This document shows, piece after piece, positions 31,626 to 41,226 of a stretch of DNA of 64,000 nt; the first letter of the stretch is position 1; the number at the start of each line of letters is the position of its first letter. The position numbers were made by a program, and so were the translations under genes. The stretch covers positions 124,001-188,000 of the forward strand of contig JAUTDP010000009.1 of the NCBI GenBank assembly GCA_033439795.1, given 5' to 3'. A model generated the notes under the pieces. The model had not been told where the DNA came from, did no database searches, and was given only the letters and a program-made list of their open reading frames with translations. This DNA is from Sordaria brevicollis. Its lineage: Eukaryota > Ascomycota > Sordariomycetes > Sordariales > Sordariaceae.

Positions 31626-33074
31626 TCAAATCCAGTACTTCCCCTCCCTTCCACCCTTCTTGCCCTTCCCATTCATGATCCACTCAGGCAGAATCGAGTT
31701 CCTACCCATCACGATCTTTACAAAGCCGCCCATCATCTTCTTCCACTCCTTATCTCCCTTCAACGCTTGCTTTCCTTCGGCCTCAGACACCTCGTCGCAC
31801 TCCTGGCACTTCCTGTGCTGTCTGCACCGAGAACAGTGGAACTCCTACTTCTTGTTCTTCGCGGTACAGTTGCAGCATTCCCAACCTTTGTCCTCGTTAA
31901 GATACGAGTCGTCGAAGGGGAAGGTGAGTGGTGAGGGGCAGTTGGTGCAGGTGGGGTCTGCGTTCTTGCGCGAGGTTGATGCGTGAGGAAAGGGGTCAGC
32001 TTTGACTTTGGCGCCGTCGAGGGTGGAGGACATGTCGAGCGAGTCGGTCGGCGAAGGTAGTCCCGAGTGAAGGTGGGCTGGCGGCGAAGTGCGCTTTGCG
32101 GGCCCGGGGATGGTGATAGGGAGGCTTCCGGCTACGGCTTCGTCGGTATCGGGTTTGTCTTCGGTGGGGCTGCCGGCATCGAGTCCGGAAATACCGCTGT
32201 CGGTGCGGGTATGGGTGCACTCTTTCTGAGTCGAGGGTGAGACAGACTTCAGTAGAGGACTTTCCGTCGGGGTCTCGAGTTCTTCTTGGGGCTCATCTTC
32301 AGGGCCTCGTGGGAGATAAGGCGGGAAGGCGTAGTATTCCGATTGGCCTTCGCGGGTGGGATGCCATTGATGCTCGTGGTGGGGAATATCCGGTCGGAAA
32401 CGTTTGCCGTACTGGAACTTTTGAGGGTTGGACGATTCGGTGAGGAGAGATGCTGGAGGGGAAGAAGGTGAGAAGATGTCATCCTCGTCATCCTCGTCCT
32501 CGGAGTCCGTCAGGGAGAGAGACGAGGCGAAAGAAGATTCGGTATCTTGGATCTTGGTGGGTATCTGAGCGTTCCGGATGGCTGACGTTCCTCGACTCTG
32601 GATGTTGCGGAGATATTCGAGGCCCCGGCTGGTGTTTGCTCCAGGTCCGTAAGTCGGAGAGTATATAGGCTTCTCCGTGATTGTGGGCGAGACGAGCGGT
32701 TCGACGGCTGGCGATGGCTTGAGGACCGCGGTCAAGAGGGCAGGCTTGGACTTTGGCTTGAATGCTTTCCTCTGTGTCGCAACGAGTCTCGTAAGGCCGG
32801 ATGTGCCTTGCTTGGGACGATCGAAATCCGATGGGGGCCGACGGTGGAAGCTCATCGCATGAGGCTTTGGGGTTTCGCACGAGTCCGACTCGGTATCTTC
32901 CCAGACGGAGGCATAGGGTTCTGCCGCGCTAGGGCGACTAGAGTAAGAGAACAGCATGGTCGTGGGTGTGATCTTGCTGCGGCGGCTCTTGATCGGGCTG
33001 GTCGGCTTGGTCGGGTATCGTCTTGCTTTGCGCTTCCGGTACGTTGACTTTGCGGTGAACTTTCTGAAAACCAT
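31626..33074 (-). CDS. Zinc-finger protein with in-frame TAG inside the C-terminal RanBP2 finger
   Basis: From ATG at 33074 the frame codes for 409 residues and stops at TAG (31847..31845). It then stays open for 72 more codons to TGA at 31628..31626, giving 482 aa if the TAG is decoded. The N-terminus is Arg/Lys-rich and the middle is disordered (Ser, Pro, Asp, Glu). The finger spans the stop: W398, C400, C403 and N407 before it; C414, C417, H420, C423 and C426 after it. The spacing is identical to the intact finger at 28704-28943, with TAG GAG where that gene has TGG GAG. The extension after the finger (KEWKKMMGGFVKIVMGRN, ILPEWIMNGKGKKGG) looks like ordinary coding sequence. A conventional annotation would end at 31845. 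Confidence 0.7.
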
Positions 33075-33955
33075 GGCGAGGGAGGAAGTTGGAGGAGGAG
33101 GTGGAATTTATGACGCATCATCTGCATCCCTCATCTCTTGCAGGTTTCTGTGCAGGTGTGCAGTACGCAGGCCTCCAAAATACTGAACTAGGAGCGCAAA
33201 ACGAGGCAGAGTGATTCTGATAAGTGAACAGTCCAGCTGTGTATGAGGCATAGTGCTGGTGTTCTGCAGGTTATAGTTGCTGAGCGGGGACCCTGATCAG
33301 CGAACAATGAAGCAACACCTGGAATACATATATATCGGACGAGGAATTCAGTGTATTCACGACGTTGGATGGGACTGAACTTACAGCGAACAGCTTGGTT
33401 GTCCGTGGATATTCGACAGCGCGTCTGGTGAATGGCGCGCGTCAATTGCTCTGTGCAGTTGACAGGGTCGAGTGAATGGTGACGGCGCGTTGATCGTGAA
33501 CAATCGAGAAAACGAAGAACAGGCCCCACAGAACCGAGAAGGCAATACTACAACAGGTCGCAGGAAGATCACCCAATGCAAACACCATGAACAGGTATCT
33601 TGATTGTGAACAACAGTACGTAAAAACAAGCAGCATGATACAGGCGAAGAGACTCGCCAACCCGAACCCCTCCTCATTCCAGATTCCGAAACCTTGCAAA
33701 CGCCATCGGTCGCTGATACTGTCCCGTAAAATGACATTGTAGGGGCCAATTCTTCGATGATCCACCTCGCCATTGATTGCTTCGCTTCGATCGTGGACCG
33801 ATATAGATGTCTGTTGCTTTGGATGTGTCGAGGATTGCAACCACTGCAATAAAGGACCCCAAAGACCTCGATCCATATTCAGATACCAGAGGACGTAAGA
33901 TCCTCAAACCAGACCAACTTTTACCTGGCGCCCGCGCCAGTTCGTTTCGATCCCA
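33075..33955. other. Intergenic region, possible small membrane ORF
   Basis: Between the zinc-finger gene and the sirtuin gene. A minus-strand open frame at 33442-33876 (144 codons) has three hydrophobic stretches (LASLFACIMLLVFTY; YLFMVFALGDLPATCC; AFSVLWGLFFVFSIV). No homologue recognised; it starts about 80 bp after the sirtuin stop on the same strand and may just lie in its 3' region. Confidence 0.35.
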
Positions 33956-35145
33956 TCAAGCACCTGGAAGCTTAACCTCCTCTGTCCCGGCTGTCGTCTC
34001 AACACTCTCTTCAACGGACGCCGGTCCGCTCTGCTGAAGCTCCTGCTGTGTAGCCGGTGCCGTTTCCTTCTTTGCCTGGGCCTCTGGACTAGGCGACGGG
34101 CTGCCGCTGCTGGTGTCGTGCACATGCAGAACCTTGTCGACATCATGTACCAGTTGGGAGACCTCGTCCTGGAGCTCAACCTGGCGTTTTGAAGACCCCT
34201 TCAACTGCCTATCCGCCTCCTCGTCGCCTACCAGCTTCCTCCACTCGGCCTCCAGCTCCTCGCGCCACCCGAGCGCATCAGCTAGCTGCCGCACACCGGT
34301 GTCACAGTCTCCGAGAACGAGCACATCATCGGCCTGCGACCCGAGGGATCCCACGCGCTCCATGTTAAACAACACGCGGGGCACTTCGACGGGGGCGAGA
34401 TCGGGAAGACCGGCAAAGGGATGGACGGTCAAACTCGTGCCGAGAACGAGGACAAGATCGGCCTCCTCGGCCATGTGCCTTCTGTCGAAGAAAAGAGAGG
34501 GAAGATTCTCATGGAAGAAGACGATGTCGGGCTTGACCAGACCGTTACACTTCTCGCAGTGGGGGACCTCGGCACGGCTGACGTGCTCGCGCATCTTGTC
34601 GTCTGGGTACGTCGTCTTGCAATCGATGCAGCGCTGAGAAGCGAAGCTGCCGTGGGCCTCAACAATCAAGCTGGGAGGAACACCGGCGGCGCGCTCAAGG
34701 CAGTCAATGTTCTGGGTGAAGAGCTGGTACAGGAGGCCCTTGGTGGCCAGGAGGCTGATGAAGACATGTGAGATGGTAGGGTGGAATTTGCCTGGATAAA
34801 GATCTTTGGCAAGCACGTAGAAGGGTTTTGGGTTCTCCTTAAAAAAGGGCAAGCTGAAGACATCTTCAGGCTCCTCAAGATCGAGGGCGGCCAAGTTGGC
34901 ATAGAGACCAGTCTCGGGGGAGCGGAAGTCAGGAACTGTACACACGGGTAAATACAACTTATCAAAACTTTGAGCAATACTGAGCGAAACTTACTGCCAG
35001 CAGCAGTCGAGATACCCGCGCCCGTCAAGACAACAACCTTACGGGCTTTGCCGGACTTGATGTAGTCGGCGACGGCGGACACACTGCGCTCTGAGAGGTT
35101 CTCAGGCTTGGTCGTTTCGGGAACGGCAGAAAATTCTTGACCCAT
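33956..35145 (-). CDS. nst-2: SIRT2/Hst2-type NAD-dependent protein deacetylase
   Basis: Proposed complement(join(33956..34935,34995..35145)), 376 aa; the 59-bp intron (GTAAGT/TACAG) rebuilds GAGISTAAGIPDFRS. Sirtuin motifs in order: the NAD-binding GAGIS and IPDFRS, TQNIDCLE, catalytic His in EAHGSF, a four-Cys zinc site (CIDC and CEKC), VKPDIVFFHE, and GTSLTVHPFAGLP. This is class I, closest to cytoplasmic/nuclear Hst2/SIRT2. The protein ends in an acidic/Gln-rich tail without a domain. It consumes NAD; a gene for NAD synthesis lies about 1 kb upstream on the same strand. The symbol follows my recollection of Neurospora sirtuin naming and should be checked. Confidence 0.92.
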
Positions 35146-36138
35146 TTTCCTTCGTGGCTTCTTTGGCTTTTTGGGCTTTTTGGGCTTCTTGTTGTGTTTT
35201 CCACCGACGGCAAAATCGTCAAATCCGCCAAAGTCGTCGTCGTCGTTGTAGTCTGTGAGCTTTCCTTTGGCGCTGAGGCCGTGGTTCCCGTGTCGGCCTA
35301 TTTTGACGGATTTTCGGCGATAAGGGTGAGAGATAAGAGCGAAGATGGTCGGTGTAGTTTAGGAAGAATTGCAGAGGTGTCAATGGCCTGAAGTTGTTTG
35401 GTTCGACTTGAAGTGAATTTCAACACAAACTGAGGATGAGATGGATTTTTGTACAATGTTGGTGGAAAAGGTGAAGATGAGGCTCCAGGTGAGGTTACAG
35501 TGGACGTCGGGCCTGGACTTGGTTACATCATCCACTGTGAGCGACGGTTTGTCACTTCCCGAAACGAACGAGACACACCGACAGGTCCGGCACGGGGCGG
35601 GGACGTCTTATCGCCGTAGACCGGTCGGGCTGCAATCTCTGACAGCGGGGAATTGTGGAGACGCGGCGCCTCTAGTCAGGGGCACAGGAGGCACAGGGCA
35701 GGCAACCAACAGCCCTACCAGATTGGTGCATGAGAGCGGGAGAGGACGATCCTTTTTGAGGAGTGCCAAATTTGTCACCTACCCTGCAGTTTCACGGTGC
35801 AGCTCACCAGGCACGGTCAATATTTGGGCGTGCCACGATCCTAGATGAGCTAAACTGAAGACGACACCGACTTTCCAGTAGATGGAATGGAAGACAAGTT
35901 GCATCAACGTAGCATGATTACTGATATGTCTGTCCATGTCATTTCTGGTAACACGCCGTTGGCGTTTTTCTCCTGCCGTGTGACTCCAGTCCCGCAAATT
36001 TCACGTCACTCACAATGGGCGAATTGGCCCATCACAGCCAGCTCGTAAATTTCGGGGATGGGCTACGATGGTTGACTTTCAGAAGTGTCATACAATTAAC
36101 TCGTAGTCTCGTACACTCATGAGCTTAATACAGAGTTT
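35146..36138. other. Intergenic region
   Basis: Promoter side of the sirtuin gene and 3' flank of the QPRTase gene. Short open frames only. Confidence 0.5.
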
Positions 36139-37111
36139 TTAGCTCGAAACCTCAGGGCCAGTGCCCTTGTCGACGTTGATCTTGAGCGAAAAGTCAACGT
36201 GCGGCACACCTTGGTGGATGGAGCTCGTCGAAAGGATGTCGATGTCTAATGGCTTTGTCAGCAAAGTTGAGACTTGGTTATCCTCCTTCAGCCAACGTAC
36301 CATGACAGATGTAGTGCTCAGCGTTGTCGGCAGTCAAACCACCAGAAACTTCAAGCAAGAACTGCTTCTTGCCAGCCCACCTCTCCTTCAGGCTGCGAGC
36401 AGCCACCTTGACTCCCTCCCCGGTGAAGTTGTCAAGCATGATGATGTCGGCACCGGCAGCAATTGCCTCGTCGGCCTCCTCCTCACTTTGAACCTCGACC
36501 TCAATCTTGAGGCTGAAGCCACCAGCAGCCTTGGCCGCCTTGACAGCCTCGGTAATGCTGCCGCGGCTCCACACGTGGTTGTCCTTGAGCATAGTCATGG
36601 TGCTGAGATCCATGCGGTGGGTGTCGGCTCCTCCGACGAGCATGCCGTACTTCTCGACCAGGCGGAATCCGGGCGTGGTCTTCCTCGTACCCGCCACGAT
36701 GCCCTTGTACCCGGCACTGCGGAGGTTCACCAGCAAGCGCCGGCTCTGGGTGGCCACGCCGGAGCAACGGGCCAGGATGTTGAGAGCCACACGCTCGCCC
36801 TCGAGCAGGCCGCGGGCGGGACCGCTCACTGTTGCCAAAGCCTTCTTTCCGCCGTGAGTCTCAACATGGCAGCCTTCGGTCGCGTGCCACTCGACGGTGC
36901 AGCCGCACTGCTTGAACACCTCGTTGAAGAAAGGCACGCCGGCCAGGATACCCTGAGACTTGCCCCAGAGAGTGGCGGTGCGGGGCGCGTCACCGACGAC
37001 AAATCCACCGACGTCGAATGAAGGGGTGTCCTCGGCAAGCCAGGCTGTTATTTGGGACTTCCATGAGACGGGAAGGATGTGCTCAAGGGAGCCGTGGTCG
37101 AGGGCCATGTC
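36139..37111 (-). CDS. bna6: Nicotinate-nucleotide pyrophosphorylase (quinolinate phosphoribosyltransferase)
   Basis: Proposed complement(join(36139..36245,36301..37111)), 305 aa. Converts quinolinate and PRPP into nicotinate mononucleotide, CO2 and PPi, the entry of the kynurenine route into NAD synthesis. Family motifs seen: [22 protein letters not shown] (PRPP and quinolinate binding), [21 protein letters not shown], and IIMLDNF, LEVSGG near the C-terminus. The 55-bp intron (GTACGT/ATTAG) joins [26 protein letters not shown], the conserved C-terminal end. Start set at MALDHG; an ATG three codons upstream and a longer in-frame start at 37246 are alternatives. Length is normal for the family. 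The symbol is the yeast name. Confidence 0.93.
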
Positions 37112-37805
37112 AATCATGATGGGCGATTTATGGATGGGATGATGCCTGGAATGTGCAATTAGGTTGATGAGTGGTTTACTTCCGTATGAGAGTGGATGGA
37201 TGGCTGCAAAGAGTTGTTGTGATGAGACGGCCCAGCTCTTAGTCACACTTATGAGAGGCCGGCACTTAAAAATGGTGGTGCGATGAGATGTGCGGAAGTA
37301 CGCCGGCGTAGCTCCGATAATACCCGCTGCTAGGTCTCAATGAGCCGGAGCAACTCTAAACGGACCATTCGGCAGTGGTCTGAGATGATGATGATGGTGC
37401 AGAAACATCTCCGACTCAATGAAAGGGTGAACTTACATATAACGGGAACGCAGTAGTTATGGATTGTCAAGTTGAGATGATGACGTTGAATGTCCCCAGA
37501 ATGGAGGGTCCGCTGCTGGTGCCGTGCATTTTCGGGAGCTCTGCCGACGGAAGGAGGGGTTCCTATACAACCCTAACCCGTAAACCCAAGGCAGTTCTCG
37601 GTACAAATTGTAGGGTTGTTAACGAAGTTCTTCCTCCTACCACAGGTCTATAGGATAACACCACTTGAAAAATCATGTAAAAAGTCTGGACAATAATCAA
37701 GTTTCGCTTAATAGTAGATCAAGAAATTAACTGAGTTTCAAAGCCCTCATTTTGCCAGATGTGCAGGTGCATGGCTCCCTAGTTGTTAACATAACTGTTG
37801 CACAC

Positions 37806-37838
<33 letters not shown>

Positions 37839-38340
37839 GGACGCTAATCGATATGCACGCCGTGACGTTTTCGCCATCAACAACAAACTTCCTCTTCAAC
37901 TCTTTTAAAGCCACTCATCAACTGTCCGCGCTACAACTCAGCAATGCTCCCCCAACCACATTCAATTAAAAAATCGTCTTCTGGTATCTTCCCGGATACC
38001 CAAAACATTGGTAGCAAGGTTCCGGATTTTACACAATGACATTCTCATGACAAAGCGAGCTCGTGAAAGAGCCGAGACAAAGATGGGCTTCAGTCCCGAG
38101 GCCAGGACAAAGGACGGCATTACTAAAATAAAGTTTAACAATGGCTTCTCGATAGACCATCTCGAAAAAAAGTTCGCGGGGTATACACCAAAGTCTGAAC
38201 AACATAAGTAGGGGGTAAAACCCCTGATGCGGTGGCTATAATGTTGTTCACGAACAGCTTCGGCATCTGATACCGACAAAGATCACCACAGCTCTTACTG
38301 AGTTAAAGAAAGAGAAAAAAGGTTACTCAGGCAAGCAAAG
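37112..38340. other. Intergenic region with (CA)n microsatellite
   Basis: Divergent region between the QPRTase gene (-) and the RCC1-like gene (+). A CA dinucleotide run at 37808-37836. Short open frames at 37962-38279 on both strands lack any signature. Confidence 0.5.
37808..37836. repeat. (CA)n microsatellite
   Basis: About 14 CA units between the QPRTase and RCC1-like genes; ordinary simple repeat. Confidence 0.95.
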
Positions 38341-40088
38341 ATGCCCGACGTTATCAACCGCCGCCCAACGGAGGTCATGGACGTCTACGTCATGGGGCTC
38401 AACAGCAGGCATGGCAATTTGTGCATGGGTACAGGTTGGCGAGAGCGTGATATCCTTTGGGAGCCGAGGCACAACCGGCTGTTGAGTACCCTAGACGTCG
38501 TCGACATGGCCATCGGCAACAACCACGGCTTGGCCCTCACGAATACGGGAATGGTCCATTCCTGGGGCGCAAACTCCTCTGGTGCCCTCGGTCGGGAAAT
38601 GAATGATCAATGGGAGCCACTCGACGTACTCGATGCGAATCCCAATGGACGGACAGGACCGCTCGTCGCTACCAATGTGCAGGAGCCTCGCCATATCGAC
38701 TGGAGCGACATTGAGCCAGGCACCTCCTTCACTCAGGTGGCCGTGAGTGATCACGCCTCCTTTGCCTTGACCGAGACCGGTCAGGTGTATGGCTGGGGTG
38801 CTTTCGAGGTAATGTCTCTTTTCTTCCCTCCCTTTTGTCTCACATACCCACATCCTTTTTTTTCTCTCTTTCTAACATCAAACAACAGTACTTGCACACC
38901 CCCGAGCTATGGCTCGACGAACGTCCTCGCCGCTACTCGGCTTTCCACCCCCAACACGCGGAAAACCCTGACCAAGAGGGGCGATTCCAGCCACGACCTC
39001 TCAAGATCCGTTTCCCGGGCACCGAAGACCCGCAAATCGTCCAAATCGCCTGCGGCTCCAACCACATCCTCGCGCTCTCCAAGTCTGGCCACGTCTACTC
39101 CTGGGGCTCACCCGACCTGCAAATCCTAGGCAGACGTCTCAATTTTCTCAAACCCCGCCGTCGCGCAGCAGCAGTAGCAGCAGCAGCAGCAGCTCACGAG
39201 CGCGCCGACGCCGCCCGCTACCCCGACGACCACCCATACACAAACATGCACTCCCCTTTCGCGCCGGGGCTGGTCTCCAACCTCAAAAACATCCGGTACA
39301 TCGCCTGCGGTGCGCACTTCAGCTTCGCTGTCTCCAAACCACTCACGCGCGGTCCGCGAAAGGGCTTGCAGGTGTGCTACGCTTGGGGCCAGAACGACGA
39401 GCTGCAGACGGCCCTCCCGCTATCCAAATCGGTGTTTCTTGATCACCCTCTCGTCCCAAATAGAGGAACGCGGGTGATTTTGTACCCAGAGGAGGTCCCC
39501 TGGCTAAGTAACATCGGGCATATGCTTGATGAGCCGGAGACGGCGATTAAGCAGATTTCGGGGTCGATTAGGTATGCCCTGGCGGTTAGGGAAAACGGGT
39601 GGGGAGACGCGTGGGGGAATGAGCATGAGGTTCCCTACGCTATGGGTGTCGTGGACGGGAACAACGAGCCGGTCGTGCCTGCGGTGACGCCGGGAAACCG
39701 GTGGGGCTCGGCGCCGACGTTTGGTGGGTTTCAGCACATGCGGGAGGGCGTCAGGTGGAAGAGGGTAGCGACGGGTAAGACGCATACTATTGCGCTTGAT
39801 GGCGACGGCAGGGTTTTTGTGTGTGGTAAGAATGATCAGGGGCAGTGTGGCGTGGAGACCGGGCCGTCCGGGCCTGTCGATGGGATTCATCGGATTAGAC
39901 GTCCTACTCTTTTGACGAGGTGTCATGACATCAGAATTCCCGGGGTTGTCCAGGCGTTGGAGGGCAAGATAGCGATTTTCGCGGGCGCTGGTGAGAATCA
40001 CAGCGTGTTGGGCTTTGTGAGGGACCGTCACGGTCACGTAGCGTCACCGGAATTTGCAGAGGGTGAATTTGAGGTTGGTGGCAATTAG
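38341..40088 (+). CDS. RCC1-repeat protein (Pim1/Srm1-like, divergent)
   Basis: Proposed join(38341..38808,38889..40088), 555 aa, with an 80-bp intron (GTAATG/AACAG, phase 0). RCC1-type beta-propeller repeats: GNNHGLALTNTGMVHSWGANSSGALGR, SDHASFALTETGQVYGWG, CGSNHILALSKSGHVYSWGS, CGAHFSFAVSK, TGKTHTIALDGDGRVFVCGKNDQGQCG and AGENHSVLG. The start MDVYVMGLNSRHGNLCMGT and several motifs resemble the Ran GEF Pim1/Srm1. Repeat spacing is irregular, the usual N-terminal basic NLS is missing, and an Ala/Arg run interrupts it at about residue 230. It may be a diverged Ran GEF paralogue or another propeller protein; I favour the latter. Confidence 0.8.
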
Positions 40089-40334
40089 ACGTTGATGGCC
40101 CTGGTGGCTATAGCTCGAACATCCTGGGAACGGCACTCCGCGATGATTGTTCATTCATATATATATATACCCTCTTTGGTCGTTGTATGTACGATATAGA
40201 TTATTCGGATTATAGACCCTAGATATCTACACTAGAAATGCTATCTCTAGTTTTGCGATGTAATTGCGCTTGATCATGGCCATCTGGGTAACTAGGTTGC
40301 CACTGCAGGGCCTCCAAGCCATACCAAAAGGCAT

Positions 40335-41123
40335 TTAGAACTGGAATCCGGACCAAACGCGGCCGCCGGGAGGGGTATACGTCGTGGCCTTGCTCATGTA
40401 AATATCGACCTTCACACGTCTCATTTTAGCTTTTATGTCTAAATACTCCTAACAAGCTCAAAGAATTTGACGTACCGTGACACCAGGATCATTCTGGGGC
40501 GCATAAGTCGGGATCGAGTACAGATAATCGCTCGGCGGGACCGCACTGCCCGAGCCCTGGACCACAATCTGGGCACACTCGGCATAGAACTGAGGCGTGT
40601 TGGCCTGGTGCAGGGCCAACAGCTCATGTCTGATCAAGTAGTTGCCCGGCGCCAGGTTCCTCGGGATCTCGCTGGACCACTTGAGGTTCTTGACGATCAG
40701 GGCGGTACCCCAGTTGGCACTGTTGAGCTTGCCTCCCCACATGCCCATCTCGTCGATCTTGAACCAGCCCTTCCCGTCGCCCTTGCAGGACGCACCGAAG
40801 GCGCCGGGGCACTTGAACATCCACACCTGCACGGGACCTTGCTCGTGTGTCCATTGCTTCCAGATGGCGGTGACGTTGGACCCGGCTTGCACGGTGGCAC
40901 TCAGCTGGGCGGAGGTGCCGCCGTTGCAGCGCATCTTGGCGTCGCCGACGTTCATGGTGGGATCGTAGTTGGGCCATTGGAACTGGATGGTCTTGGGCGA
41001 GCTGGCGGGGGAGAAGCCCTCGTAGCCTGGGTAGGTGGTGCCGCCGATGATGTAGCTGGTTACGGCACCGTGGGCTGCGACGAGCGGCGCAAAGGCCGAG
41101 AGAGCAAGGAGGTCGAAACGCAT
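40335..41123 (-). CDS. AA9 lytic polysaccharide monooxygenase
   Basis: Proposed complement(join(40335..40409,40476..41123)), 240 aa. Secreted copper enzyme that cleaves cellulose or related glucans oxidatively. A 17-residue signal peptide (MRFDLLALSAFAPLVAA) precedes the catalytic N-terminal His of HGAVTSY. The second copper His lies in the THEQGPV loop and the axial Tyr in the QFYAECAQI motif. The 66-bp intron (GTACGT/GAAG) is needed to reach the conserved C-terminal PGVT-VDIYMSKATTYTPPGG and VWSG end; without it the frame ends in an unrelated VRQIL. No cellulose-binding module or linker. A TATA box lies about 100 bp upstream on this strand. Confidence 0.93.
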
Positions 41124-41218
41124 TGTGCTTGGCTGCCGAGGATAAGTTTTCCGGTTTTGTTGACTTGGGAGATGAGTGTGATGGGGGGTATACAGGAGAG
41201 GTGCGCCACGTCTCTATC

Positions 41219-41226
41219 TCTTTATA
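41219..41226 (-). promoter_or_regulatory. TATA box of the AA9 gene
   Basis: Minus-strand TATAAAGA about 96 bp before the ATG, at a typical distance for a strongly inducible fungal gene. Function inferred from position. Confidence 0.5.

Noticed and set aside
28704..33074. RIP as the source of the two TAG codons
   Set aside because: TGG to TAG is a CpA to TpA change on the other strand, as RIP would give, but RIP leaves many such changes and further stops; these frames have only one stop each, at the same aligned site. Kept as an alternative, not favoured.
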